A stretch of 64,000 bases of DNA, from contig OY759216.1 of assembly GCA_963662175.1 (NCBI GenBank), positions 38,209,087 through 38,273,086 of the forward strand, given 5' to 3'. Numbering within the stretch: the first letter of the stretch is position 1; every line of letters starts with the position of its first letter. Positions 10,421 through 20,833 of this stretch are shown piece by piece. This DNA is from Aradus depressus (taxonomy: Eukaryota > Arthropoda > Insecta > Hemiptera > Aradidae). The notes below the pieces were generated by a model, which saw only the letters and a program-made list of their open reading frames with translations, had not been told where the DNA came from and did not search any database. Made by a program: the position numbers and the translations under genes.

Positions 10421-10874
10421 ATTATGGGGAAAATATATATATATTTTTTTTACACGTTTTTAAATATCTAAAGTCTTTGGTAGTACCATTTTTGTTTTAT
10501 TTAATTTATTTATTTATTTGTTGTGTTCAATATAATGGTGGAGGGTCGTGCATTATTCGACGAGGAATTCACCGTTATTCTTGTTATCCAGCCGTATATA
10601 TGTACATATATCCTGCTTATAGAATACCATATTTCACAATACCTGAGTCTGTGCTCTTATCTACTCAGTTCCTTGAAAAGGTCAAGGCACCCCACAACCG
10701 AAGAAAGTCTCACCCTATTTTAAATACCAGACCGTTTAAAAACCGTTCTACCTTCGTACTTCAAAAAAAAAATCCTTTCATAAAGAGGGTCGTTTCCTGT
10801 TTCTTTATGAATAACACCATTTTATACAATTAAATTAGTTTCATTTATGATTTTGTAAGATCGTTAATTGCCAG
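10421..10874. other. No recognisable feature
   Basis: AT-rich sequence; overlapping open frames at 10477-10833 in two phases have no recognisable motif. A TA-rich stretch is at 10434-10447. Confidence 0.4.
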
Positions 10875-11479
10875 AGAAATTGAAGGGTTGTTATGAAAAA
10901 CAACACTTGTCAAAATTTTCAATTTTTCAGGAGAACGAAAAAACGTCGCCGCTTCTTTATTTTTTACTTTATTAAAAAGATCTCTTCAGGGCTTTTTAAG
11001 GAACCCTTCCAAAAGGTAAGAACCCCTTTGCGATTTCGTAGTGACGTCATCAGCCCTATTAATGCAACCCCTTCCGTGACATGTGCTGTTTTTGACTCTT
11101 TTTAGGCCAAACAACAGCATTTTCATCGCCGTTATCCATTAAAAAATATACTAAAACTTCAACTATATCAAATATTAATAAACACGCATTTACTATCAAA
11201 ACAACAATGTTACTATCAAAACAAACAGCTGATGTAATCAGATTTTTAAAAAGTGATAAGAGATAAGATTTTATCAAAAACAACACATGTCACTTGACAA
11301 AGTTAGTTTTTCCTTTAACGGCCAAACTTTGAAGCCTTTCCTGTCCGGACTGGTTTGGTTCTTGATCATGATGAACATACAGAAATGTTAGTTCCCCCTT
11401 GGACCGCAAGATGGCAGCATAATCTCAATTTTCGATTTTTTTGACAAGTGTTGTTTTTCATAACAACCCTTCAATTTCT
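10875..11479. mobile_element. TIR element with 41-bp perfect inverted termini
   Basis: AGAAATTGAAGGGTTGTTAT at 10875 continues for 41 bp and is matched exactly by the reverse complement ending at 11479. The total is 605 bp. A shorter echo of the terminus (AACAACACATGTCACTTGAC) lies at about 11281. ATGTTACTATCAAAACAA also recurs in the interior. I could not find a convincing target duplication, so the superfamily is open. There is no transposase ORF. Confidence 0.85.
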
Positions 11480-11875
11480 TTGATACAAAACGGTTAGAAA
11501 TAATTATCTTGAAGGTGTTACAAAATTAACCATTGCTCCTTACTAATTTTCCAAGAAGACCCTCCCATACTGACCTTAGCATTCACTACGTCACCGAAAT
11601 TGCTAAATGCAGTTGCAAAAAGTTATTTTCCTCCGTGCCCTTCATTCTGCCACACTTCCCTAACGACGACTTACTCGCCAATGTCCTCCAATCCTTAACA
11701 GCAGTAGTGACAGAGTTATAAATGAGTGCAACTCTGTGGCTAGGGTGTGTCACCACTGTGTGATTTCTCCCCTCTTCACATTTTGACATTGCCATATTTT
11801 ACTCTTAGTAATTTTGCTTGTTGTATATATTATTTATTTCTGTAGGCGAAGCCTATTATTAAAAAAAATAAAGTG
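11480..11875 (+). other. Possible LINE 3' end, unassigned
   Basis: A more GC-balanced stretch with a 62-residue frame (11533-11721) is followed by TGTAGGCGAAGCCTATTATT and an A-rich tail near 11861. This layout resembles the 3' end of a LINE, but no diagnostic motif is left. Confidence 0.25.
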
Positions 11876-12179
11876 GTTTGCAAATGACCTCATAAAATAC
11901 ATCGTAATAAAACTAAAAGTAAAATAAATTATTTAGATATGTACACATATAACAATTATTTAAAATGTACTCTAATTAACAAACACTTAAATATTACTAC
12001 AATTTGGTTATAAAATTAACACTATATTAATAATTATGGGTACATTTAAAAAAAAACTGGTCAGTTATAGCTAGAAATAATAATAAATCCAGAATGTAAA
12101 ATACAAAACAACATAAATATATGAGTTGAATACAACTATTGTATAATTTAAAAAGGACTATTATGCTTTATATATCCAT

Positions 12180-13250
12180 TTTTAAACAATTGATTTAATA
12201 GTATTAATATTGTCTATGAAAAAGTCAAATTTATCAGAAATACTGTTAGCAAGTCTTTGAAATCGATCTATGGGAGAATAGAACCTATAATCAGTATAAT
12301 GAAAATTAGGTGAGAAGGGGAGAACTGAACGAAAAGTACGTGAGGGAATATTACAATTTACGAGTGAAAGTAGATCAGTCAATTTTGTTGTTTAATAATT
12401 TGAAAAAGAAAGATAAATCGGCTTTGATTCGTCTTGACTCCAGAGTATCTAATTTAAGAGAAGAGAGAAAGATATTATAGTCGATATTACGCACAGATGA
12501 TCCTGATTTGAATGCAACATATCGAAGGAATTTGTGTTAAACTTTTTCAACAGTGTGAATATAGGTCTTTATAAGGAGACCATATAGAGGAAGCATAGAG
12601 GGCGCCGGTAGCTCAGTGGTATGCGTGCTTGACTTCTGAGCTCAAGAACGTGGGTTCGTAACCCGACCGAGGCCCTTAGTTTATTTTATCTGGGAAGTAA
12701 AATAAACTTAAGCACGCCGTCCTTCGGATGAGACGTTAAGCGATGGTCCCGAGCATGTACGATGTCAGGTACTCGTTAAAGACCCCTACCCTAGGTGAAT
12801 AAAAATTGAAGGTAGGCAAAATTTAGGACTCCCACAGTAGAGTCGGGCTCATGTGCACCAGAGTGACGAAAGAGCGCTCTGGTAGTAGGCGATATGACCT
12901 CGTAGTTTAAGCCCGGGCATGAGTCATACACCCTAACCCTAGAGGAAGCATACTCAAGAAGAGAGCGGACAAATAAAGTAAAAAGAATTTTAATAGTGTT
13001 AATGGAAGAGAAATGTTTACTGTTCCGAAGAATAAAACCAAGCATTTTTAGAAGAACAAGTTAGATGATTTATGTGATATTTAAAAGTTAATTTTGTATC
13101 GAAAAATACACCAACATTTTTCACAACTTTAGATATAGTTAATTGATGTGGCCTAAGAAAATAGTTTGTGGGAATAATAATTTTTCTGTTTGAAAATATA
13201 CAGTTGTAGATAACAATTTGTAAATTTAAGAAAAAAATACTGTCCAATCA
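12180..13250 (-). mobile_element. CR1/Jockey-group LINE fragment interrupted by SINE-1
   Basis: On the minus strand, after a degenerate start, one frame reads KVVKNVGVFFDTKLTF (13017-13247). A second reads MLGFILRNSKHF, then LFVRSLLEYAS (to about 12945), and a third reads SPIDRFQRLANSISD (12182-12382). The order LGVxxDxKLTF, then MLGFIxRN, then LVRSxLEYAS is the conserved thumb and C-terminal region of non-LTR reverse transcriptases of the CR1/Daphne/Jockey group. A SINE-1 (12598-12939) splits the element. Frameshifts and stops show it is a relic. The AT-rich stretch down to about 11880 may be its 3' UTR. Confidence 0.75.
12598..12939 (+). mobile_element. SINE-1, full length, with 13-bp target duplication
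   Basis: The tRNA-like head (GGTAGCTCAGTGGTA; GGGTTCGTAACCC) is followed by the core CCTTCGGATGAGACGTTAAG and AGGTACTCGTTAAAGACC. It ends CCCTAACCC. TAGAGGAAGCATA is found at 12585-12597 and again at 12940-12952, an exact target-site duplication. The insertion lies inside a LINE reverse-transcriptase relic, and the two halves of that frame continue on either side. The SINE is therefore younger than the LINE copy. Confidence 0.95.
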
Positions 13251-13382
13251 ATTCAAAAGTACAATAGTAATAGTACGTAATTTTCTTTTTGGGAGGGCTG
13301 CGAGGTAAGCTCTGTGTGCAAAAGAATTATAATTATTTGGAAACAAAATACTTGAGTAGCACTAACATGTGATTTTACGGCC

Positions 13383-13776
13383 CAGCTGTACGAAGTACAG
13401 GGGAAGTTATGTAATCGGTCAGAAATTTGATGAGGAGTTTTCACTGGATTCCAAAAAATGAAAAAAAAAAAGTCTGTAATGTATCTGTGAACACGATAAA
13501 TGACGATAGAATGAATGTAGCAACACGAAATGTATGATGTGTATCCAGAACCCCCTCCATAAGGAGGACTACCTTTTGATTTTCAGCCAAATCGGCCAAA
13601 GGGAAGGGACACAACAACAATAATAACTGCCGTTGTATAAACACAAAAGTTAGTGTGTTCAGAGGTTTCGTTTTAATTTTTAGCCCAAACGATCAATTGG
13701 TTTTAAACGGAGAGTGTAAACTTAATTGACTAATTCGTTCTGGGGAAGTACATCGACTATGATTCACCGGCGACTT
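13383..13776 (+). repeat. Rep-A copy, near full length (394 bp)
   Basis: It starts with CTGTACGAAGTACAG, the variant of the 5' palindrome in which both arms changed together. Then come GGGAAGTTATGTAATCGGTC, both internal modules and GATTCACCGGCGAC at the end. It is one of the cleaner copies. Confidence 0.85.
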
Positions 13777-14125
13777 GTTTGCAACATAAAATGGTGGTCC
13801 CTAACTGACTAGTACGAAACTCCTCCTTTTAAAGCTTCTACGCCTCTTTCTCATCTTGTACCGTTCTCGAGTTGTTGAAATCAACCCGATATAAGCCTCT
13901 TTAAACCTCAAAAAGACATGATTCTCCTTTTTTTTTTATTTATAAAGCTCTTAAACTTTATAACTTCTCTGGAAATCCCAGCTCTTTGCAATTCCATTCC
14001 TTGTTTATCTTAATCTCTTTTGTACTAAATTGGAAACCTTTCGCTTAGCATAGAACCCGTTTCTCCTAGCCAAGTTTAAGACCGAATCATTTTTAAAAAC
14101 ATAATATTTTGATGTTAGTTATTAG
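13777..14125. other. No recognisable feature
   Basis: Pyrimidine-rich unique-looking sequence without repeat or coding signal that I can support. Confidence 0.4.
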
Positions 14126-14395
14126 TGTGACTCATGCCCGGGCTTTAACTATGACGTCATATTGCCTACTACCAGAGCGCTCTTTCGTCACTCTGGTGGT
14201 ATGAACCCGACTCTACTTTGACTCCTAAATGTTGCATTTCCCTACATTTTTATTCACCTAGGGAAGGGGTCTTTAACGAGTAACTAACATCGTACAGGCT
14301 CAGGACCATCACTTTATGTCCCAGTGAAGGACGGAGTGCTCCCAGATGAAAAAACCTTGGACCCCCCTTCGGCTGGGTTCCGAGCCAACAACTGA
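14126..14395 (-). mobile_element. SINE-1, minus strand
   Basis: It runs from TGACTCATGCCCGGGCTTTA, CTACCAGAGCGCTCTTTCGT and TTTTTATTCACCTAGG to GTCTTTAACGAGTAAC and the head region CTGGGTTCCGAGCC. The distal tRNA-like half has decayed. The B-box is recognisable, the A-box is not. Confidence 0.8.
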
Positions 14396-14727
14396 AGTAA
14401 CGTATCGTTATACAGCTATTGATGTTAGTTAATACGCTTTTCATGACTTCTGTCATGAGAGGGGTTTCTTAATTTACACACCACTACTTAAAACTGATTG
14501 TAGCAAAAAAGTTGAAATTTGAAATGAAGATGTCAGAAAACATAGATTTTGACCGAAATCCGACGAAAAAAAGGATCACTGTACTTTGGGGTCAGTCCAT
14601 TTTACAAGAACTTATATTTATGAAAATCAAAAAACTCTTCAAATAAAAAGTTGAATAGAATACTAGAAAGCATATTTTATATAAAATACATTTTTCAAAG
14701 GTTGCCCGGTTAGAGAAAGATTTTTTA

Positions 14728-15050
14728 GCGTTCCTAACTACGTATTAGCTGTGGGGTCCGCCGTTGCAAGGTACATACTGGCTGTGGTGTCCAGCGTTCC
14801 TAACTACATACTAGCTGTGGGGCCCGCCGTTGCAAGGTACATACTAGCTGTGGTGCCCAGGGTTTCTAACTACGTACTAGCTGTGGGGTCCGCCGTTGCA
14901 AAGAAGATAATAGCTGTGGTCACAAGCGTTCTTAAGTACGCACTGGCTAGGTCGTCCAGTGATGCTAAGTATTCACTATCTGTGGTTTCCGCCGTTGAAT
15001 GGCGCGTACTAGCTATATAGGTCCTAATAACTTACTAGCTGGGATGTCTG
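14728..15050 (+). repeat. Minisatellite, about 10 units of 31-33 bp
   Basis: Two alternating unit types share TACNTACTAGCTGTGG: one begins GCGTTCCTAACTAC and the other CCGTTGCAAGGTAC, giving a higher-order unit of about 64 bp. An 89-codon frame over the array (14751-15020) reads as repeats of ARYILAVV. This is a by-product of the repeat and not evidence of a protein. Confidence 0.9.
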
Positions 15051-15198
15051 CCGTTGAAGGACTATAAGTGTTATTCCGTATGAATAATTGAAAATTATAT
15101 CATCATGAATGTACTGTTGAAGAATTGAATAGGATTCGAACGAGAGATATTAGGAGAAAAGTCAAAGTTCCCCGGGCAACGCCGGGTATTACTGCTAG
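14728..15198 (+). mobile_element. Helitron-like element with internal tandem array
   Basis: The 3' part (from about 15045) matches the Helitron at 48260-48794: TTGAAGGACTATAAG, ATGAATAATTGAAAATTATA, the CCCGGGCAACGCCGGG hairpin and CTAG at 15195-15198 followed by T. The 5' part is an array of about ten units of 31-33 bp. I cannot place a TC 5' end. A 48-bp sequence (TATAAAATACATTTTTC... to ATTTTTTA) occurs on both sides, at 14680-14727 and 15199-15248. That flanking duplication is not expected for a Helitron. Confidence 0.7.
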
Positions 15199-15308
15199 TA
15201 TAAAATACATTTTTCCAAAGGTTGCCCGGTTAGCAAGAGATTTTTTTATATTAGGGATTCTTTCGTTTTTTTGTTTTTTTTAATTCCTAAAATTTTTACT
15301 TCTCCGGC

Positions 15309-15660
15309 TAAACTCGGGCAGAAATTCGATTCGATTGGTATTTCATGTTTTCCAATCCCCTGAATCCAAACTTAAAAATATTTTAATAACTGTTGTGTGA
15401 CGATGTGATTATGTATTTTGTGTCGAAATTTCATATGTAAATTCAAAACTTTATGTTCGACATAATCGGGCTCAATTCAAAAACTCCAATAATCACTGAT
15501 GTAATAAATATATCGACACGAAATTTAGTATGAGGATTCAGAAGCTTATCCTGTGTAAACTAGTGATTTTTAGCTCATACGGTCTAATTTTTGAGGGAGA
15601 GCGAAAACTTAATTGATTATTACGTGCTATGGAAGTACATTGCCGGTGATTTACCGTCGA
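15309..15660 (+). repeat. Rep-A copy, 5' end diverged
   Basis: The copy has CAGAAATTCGATTCGATTGG, TTTCATGTTTTCC, the second module (TATCGACACGAAATTTAGTA, ATGAGGATTCAGAAGC) and the end GAAGTACATTGCCGGTGATT. The 5' palindrome is lost and the first module has changed. Confidence 0.75.
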
Positions 15661-16330
15661 TCTTTTCTCAATGAGCGTAGCAAAGTGTGTTTCTCTGGAA
15701 ACTCAGAGGGCTACCTACGTTGAATTACAGGGAAGGCAGGTCTGGAGAAAAAATTAGTGTTAGTTAAAAATGTCCACAGTGTTCTCATTCAGTAGTTTTA
15801 CATTAAGATACCTGGCAAAAACATCCCTCTAATTAACGAATTACCTTCAAGTCAAGTTAATTAGATTTTAAAATTTTCTTTTTGGTATTTTTTTATTTTT
15901 TTATTTGGAGGCTTAGATGATGGATAACTGAAAGTGTAGTTAAGTTTGCAAAGGTTTGTGGGGTCGTTGACTTCAACGTAGGAATGTCATTAGCGCTCTC
16001 TATAGAAGGAGTGTCTTCTTAGTTCGCTATTGGTGACCAGCTCCATTGGTGGCTAGCTGCTTCTCATCCCAGTCTGGGTAGCCAAGAAGTTTCATCTCTC
16101 TTCGTCCGAAGAAGGTTCATTTAAATAATGGTCTTTTGGAAGATAGGCACACCATACAGACTGAGAAGACAGAAGCAGCGTGTGTCCCATGGGACGGCAG
16201 GAAGGATGTCTTGCGTAGGATCATCTTGTACCGGGTATATGTTGCATGGCGGCTGTGCTACTCATAGAATTTGCAAAATATCAGGTTTTGAAGATAACAT
16301 TTTTTATTTCTTTTCACAACTTTTTATTTA
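15661..16330. other. Unassigned; more GC-balanced 15960-16260
   Basis: The GC-richer part contains a 71-codon frame (16128-16343) rich in Arg, Gly and Cys that I cannot place. It could be a LINE relic, but no motif supports this. Confidence 0.3.
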
Positions 16331-16338
16331 TTTATTGA

Positions 16339-16914
16339 CGTGAAAACGTCTATTCGCTCGTTAAGCACAGTGATAGCCGGTCAAACTTTCTTGTGTTACA
16401 AAATACCGTCAGATTTCAATCGCTAATAACTACGAGACTAATAATGCGATAACAACGGTTGAGGTCACAATGGATAGTGTGCATGTCTGTACGTGTTTAT
16501 TTTGCCTGTGAAGTTATCGGGATAGTGTGGGCGCCGGCGGATGATTATTGCGAATTAGCGTTGTGTAAAATTAGAAATTAGTGTAGCGTGATAACGCGTA
16601 TAGATAGAACGTTGATTCGGGTGTCATTTTAAAGAGATTGAAGAGCACTACTAGGACTCAAAATGAAACATAAAAAATATTCGCCGAAATATATGTAAAA
16701 ATCGGTTTTAAATGGAAAATTGCAAAAAAAAATTAGAAAGATATCGTCTCATATGAATCGTAAATATGCGCGGAATTATAGAAAACGCAAATCAGAGGAA
16801 AGCTCGCATCAAAAGGAATTTAAAAATCCTAAAAAGTCTAGTGCCGAGCAAATGCAAGAGCTACGGCAGCATCGAAGGGAAAATTAAAAATGATTTTATC
16901 CCGACGTTTTCACG
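16339..16914 (+). mobile_element. Putative element bounded by CGTGAAAACGTC inverted motifs
   Basis: CGTGAAAACGTC (16339-16350) is matched by its reverse complement GACGTTTTCACG (16903-16914). The 550 bp between are noticeably different in base composition from the surroundings (CpG-containing, purine-rich on the plus strand). They hold a small basic reading frame near the right end. I cannot name the superfamily. Confidence 0.4.
16663..16887 (+). pseudogene. Short Lys/Arg-rich frame, broken
   Basis: The frame opens at ATG 16663 (MKHKKYSPKYM), meets one in-frame TAA, and continues (KSVLNGKLQKK) through MNRKYARNYRKRKSEESSHQ to a stop at 16885-16887. About 74 residues are encoded and more than a third are Lys or Arg. 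Basic, coiled N-termini of this kind occur in Helitron Rep/helicase proteins and in other transposon proteins, but the piece is too short to identify. It lies inside the CGTGAAAACGTC-bounded segment. A small basic ORF arising by chance is the main alternative. Confidence 0.3.
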
Positions 16915-17213
16915 GTAAATCTACGGCGTGGACATTGACTACGCCTTAATGTTTTTTTTTTTAATTCGTTATTTTGTATATATACAATCGGTAAATCACC
17001 ACAAGTAAATATGATCTCGATAAGAAAAGAGAATAGTAATAACAAACATATTCAAAATAAGAAAAAAAAATAAATAAATAAAATAACGAATAAATAAATA
17101 GGAAATAAAATAATTAACTAAAATCAAATTATTAATAATAAAATAAATACTTAACAATAGGTACCCTACATAGCTTTCACTTAGTATATAATTATTAATA
17201 AAAATATGAAACT

Positions 17214-17423
17214 TCAATTAGTGAAAAAGAAATTAGAAATGCTAAAGATAACAAGCTGAGATTTAACCAATTCTATGAGCAGCATAGTCGCCATACTGCC
17301 ATACAACATATGCAAGATATCCTCCCTGTCATGAAAGTCCCATAGGACACAAATTGCGCCTTGGCTACTTGAGAAGAGAGATGGATTCTCTGTTTCCTTA
17401 CATACCTTAGCAGGCCCACTCAC
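17214..17423 (-). pseudogene. Possible LINE C-terminal relic
   Basis: The minus-strand frame reads SQGAICVLWDFHDREDILHM followed by LYG. This resembles the C-terminal CxxC...EDxxH motif of non-LTR retrotransposons with one cysteine replaced by tryptophan. The rest of the frame is not recognisable. Downstream sequence to about 16960 is very AT-rich. Confidence 0.3.
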
Positions 17424-17871
17424 TTCACTTTTTTATTAACATATTTACATGACATTTATTAAATTACAATTATACAGTGGCTTGACACAGCCCATGTAGA
17501 TAAATCGTCAGGAATCATATTAAATTTTTTTTTCTTCTTCTTCTTTTCCATATCATGTTTCCATATGATAATTTTTATTTCTCTCCAACGTCCTTACATT
17601 CTTTAAGTTTCTGATTCATAACCGTTCATTCGTTAGCATTTACTTGGGAGCGAGACCAATGAAAATCATAAAATTTAAAACAACTAAAGCAAAATTAGAT
17701 TTTTTTCTAAAGTTTCATTATGAAGAATCTAAAGTGATCTTTTTCCGACTAAATCCTATGGGAAGCCTGAAATTTTAAACATACATAGTCATTTTAGGTT
17801 TCTTCAAAATGTATATTATACTAAAAGGTTACCCGGCGTTGCCTTATTAGTTATCTGCCCGTTTAGTCGAT
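17424..17871. other. No recognisable feature
   Basis: AT-rich. A Helitron-like GGTTACCCGGCGTTGCC block appears at 17826-17842 without other Helitron parts. Confidence 0.4.
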
Positions 17872-18003
17872 GTAAGGAATGTATCAGAACAAAATTTAGT
17901 GTTTATTCTGAATTTCCTCAGTAATATGTATTAATTTTCAACCATTCTGTGAATTGGTCTCAAAGTGGGGAAGTATATTGCCAGTCATTCACTGACGAAT
18001 TTT
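17872..18003 (+). repeat. Rep-A 3' fragment
   Basis: It contains GGAATGTATCAGAACAAAAT, TTTAGTGT, TGGGGAAGTATATTGCCAGT and CATTCACTGACGA, which is the second module and terminus of Rep-A. Confidence 0.65.
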
Positions 18004-18075
18004 TTATCCAGTAATTCCAAAAACTGTCATAAATCTTTGGAAATATGATGGAGACAAACCAAATAGATTGATATA

Positions 18076-18225
18076 ATATGCCCGGGCTTTATTACGAGGT
18101 CATATCGCCTACAAGCAGAGCGCTCTGGTTGACATGAGCCCGACAGTGGGAGTCGTAAATTTTGCCTACCTAGGTAGTGGTATCTTTAACGAGTACCTTA
18201 GATCGTCGAGGCTCGGGTCTCACTT
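18076..18225 (-). mobile_element. SINE-1 3' half, minus strand
   Basis: CCGGGCTTTATTACGAGGTC, TATCGCCTACAAGCAGAGCG, GGGAGTCGTAAATTTTGCC and TCTTTAACGAGTACC are present. The tRNA-like head is missing, so the copy is 5' truncated. Confidence 0.75.
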
Positions 18226-18289
18226 TCTTATTAGTCGCATCGACTTCAGAGGCTATTAGCCCCGGCACCTTTTATTATAGTATATAGAG

Positions 18290-18652
18290 TGACATATCTC
18301 TCTGGGTGACTCCAACCACCCTGACTACCGCACTTCCGTTCTTGTGGTAGTGTGCTCTTCAGGGGAGAGACTCTATCCCGGGTTAGCTATTCCTCCATGA
18401 CTGATACCTTATAATTTATTGGTGATACAGTCCAGTGTTTCGCAAGAATTGCACCAGCTGGGATGTGTAGACCGAGCCATCTTTCAGCACTGCTCGAGAG
18501 TCATGAGGCAATCCATTGAGTTCTTCCAAAATGTGGGCATGAGGTAGCCAAGTGTGTCCGATTCTTAGCCTCGTCAGGATTATACTTTCTTTTCGGGAAA
18601 GAGACATCACATCAGGATTTAACCTACCTCGGAAATGTATTACGTTCCTCAA
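18290..18652 (-). mobile_element. LINE relic with RNase H C-terminal motif
   Basis: The minus-strand frame (18416-18652) reads SIILTRLRIGHTWLPHAHIL, then TSQLVQFLRNTGLYHQ. LTRLRIGHTxLxHxxIL is the conserved end of the RNase H domain in I/Jockey-like non-LTR elements, and QLVQFLRNTGL is a typical C-terminus. The CxxC zinc motif normally between them is not present, so an internal deletion has occurred. A related piece is at 55540-55800. Confidence 0.7.
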
Positions 18653-19338
18653 ATTGCTTTATTTCAGTTTAACATCTTGTCGGAAACAATAAACAATTGT
18701 ATTTGTTACTTTTTATCTATACAGGAATGGTGTTGTAGCATTAAGTAACAGTTGGAGAAGTGATTGGAAGGTGAAATTTGAATGACATATGAGTGTGCAC
18801 TTATTACAAACTGTGATGATGAGATTAGCTCCAAAGAAAGGGAAGGAACCCCTCCTTCCAATCCTCACACGAACTTTCTCTTAGTCTTAGACTGTCGGAT
18901 TACAACCGAGGGGTTTTATACCTTCTGACATACCTACCTGAGAGGAATATGGGATTATCAATAAGTCGATCTATGTTCGGCTGAAACTTTCCATTATCTT
19001 CATCCGACTGATAAGTAGCTCTTTCTCACGACCTTTCAGTAGCAAACTGTAATTAGTCATTACGAACCAGAAATTTTATTCTTCCTGGTCACATGCTTTC
19101 ATAAGGTGAAAAATTAAAAAAAAAAAAAGATTTGTTAGCTTTTCGATCTGTCCTTCAAACTGTGCGTAGACTAGATCGAACAGTGTGCAGCCAGTGAGGA
19201 AAGAAATATGTTGGTCAATTTGGTACTCTAAACGTCATGTATAACACATAATTTCTTTGTTTATATCGGGTAAGTGTACGATATATGTGGTGGGCTGGTG
19301 TTTTACAACTAGGGACCTAAGCATCCAGTGCTCTTATC
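18653..19338. other. No recognisable feature
   Basis: Unique-looking sequence of mixed composition with an A-run near 19116. No family or splice structure is supported. Confidence 0.4.
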
Positions 19339-19502
19339 CCTTCGGGTAAGTGTACGATGCCATGTACTAGTTAAAGACTCCTCCCTAGGTAACTTAACCT
19401 AAGTAGGGAACATTTAGGACTCCCACAGTATAGAGCGACTTAAGAGAGCTCTCGTAGTAGTAGTTGAAGTTGATGCCCGGGCTTGAGTCACAATAACTGA
19501 CT
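19339..19502 (+). mobile_element. SINE-1, 5'-truncated
   Basis: Starts at TTCGGGTAAGTGTACGATGC, continues with GTACTAGTTAAAGACTCC, AACATTTAGGACTCCCACAG and TAGTAG...GATGCCCGGGCTTGAGTC. The tRNA-like part is absent. Confidence 0.75.
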
Positions 19503-19639
19503 AAATAAAAAAATAATATTACTTAAGATTAAAATAACTTCATAATTAACCTTTAAAAAAATGAAAATAATACAAATAAAATAAAATAATAACAAAATAG
19601 AATAAAATTAAAAAAAAATAAAAGTTCAGACATTCCAGA

Positions 19640-19965
19640 ATCGGGCCTTAAGGATAATCACCAGTGCCCCCTAGGTTGTCCGAAACAAAACAATACACAC
19701 TGATCTTCAGATCCCTGAGGTGTTTGTTACGCCAGTCTGTGGCGGACCATGCAAGAACATCAAAACCCTCTGCTATGTGTCATCCCTGTCCACCTGCCTC
19801 CGCCAAGATCAGAACGTCGACTGAAGAGGAAGCACCACAGCGACCTTAACCAATAGGACTGACGACGTTGGCCAGTCAAGTGTCAAATGTTTTGTTTTTG
19901 TTTTGTATTAGCACAATTGAAAATATATTGTACAAAAATTGCCAATAAATGAGAGAAAAAAAAAA
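19640..19965 (+). mobile_element. Jockey-like LINE, 3' terminal fragment
   Basis: Translations in adjoining frames give QTFQNRALRIITSAP, then VVRNKTIHTDLQIPEVF, then LPPPRSERRLKRKHHSDLNQ and a stop. This is the classic end of Jockey-clade ORF2: FQxxxLRxIxxAP, NxxIHxDLxIPxV, and a basic RRLKRxHxxDL tail. Frameshifts separate the blocks. It is followed by a short UTR with AATAAATGAGAG and an A-rich tail near 19950-19965. Confidence 0.8.
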
Positions 19966-20042
19966 TTAAAAGTACAATAATAACAAAATAAAATAAAATA
20001 ATAAAAATAGTAATATTAAAATAAAAATAATAAAGTATAAAC

Positions 20043-20172
20043 AGGCTCGGGTCCGTCGCTTAACGTCTCATCAACGACGGCATGCTTAAGTTTTTTTTAT
20101 CTACCAACTTCGGCCGGGTTTTAACCCGCGGTCTCGAGTTCCTTAGCAACACCTGAGCTACTGGCGCCCATC
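20043..20172 (-). mobile_element. SINE-1 head, minus strand
   Basis: AGGCTCGGGTCC, TCGCTTAACGTCTCATC and GGCCGGGTTTTAACCCGC (B box region) lead to CTGAGCTACTGGCGCCCATC at the 5' end of the tRNA-like head. The 3' half is missing. Confidence 0.8.
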
Positions 20173-20833
20173 GGAGGATTTGATGGCAGCTCTTCTAGTT
20201 TATACCAAAAACATATCGTACTTAGCAGACTCTGTGAGGGGAATCGTAGACTCTCATTGAAAGGTTCGGTAACATGACCAAAGAAGCTGCTGTACTGGAG
20301 GACATATTTTCGTTTCAGCTAACTTATTATATATGTATTGTAATATACTACAAGACATTTATGTATAAATAATAATATGTACTATTACATGCTTCTTGAA
20401 TGCTAATAATATAATCAAAATGGTCGAGCACCTTTCGTCATAATTAATCTTTGACTGCAACCTGGAATTATGACATATCTATAACTCTTGCTTCGAAACT
20501 ACCGATCTCCGGTTATCCGACACTTCTTCAGATAGAACATTTCTCAGTTGAACAATTTAAAATTGACACTATCCAGGTGGAAACGATTTTCTCTCTACTT
20601 TTGAAAAGGATTAACAACCTAAGACCTACCCTCATTTCAGTGAAACATAAGCCTATTATAATTCTAAAAAGATATTTCTCTGTCTCATTTTACTAATACG
20701 CCTTCTTAGCATAATTCTCCTTTTTATCAGACCAAAACCTCACTCTCAGTACTTTTCGTTACCATTTATTTTCTCTTTGCATTAGGTTTCTTTCTTATTC
20801 CTAATCTACGCTTTATATTAGAGGAATTTATAG
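20173..20833. other. No recognisable feature
   Basis: An 81-codon open frame (20451-20696) on the plus strand has no motif I recognise and no flanking splice support. Confidence 0.35.

Noticed and set aside
14751..15020. 89-codon protein with ARYILAVV repeats
   Set aside because: It is the translation of a minisatellite inside a Helitron-like element and has no independent coding evidence.
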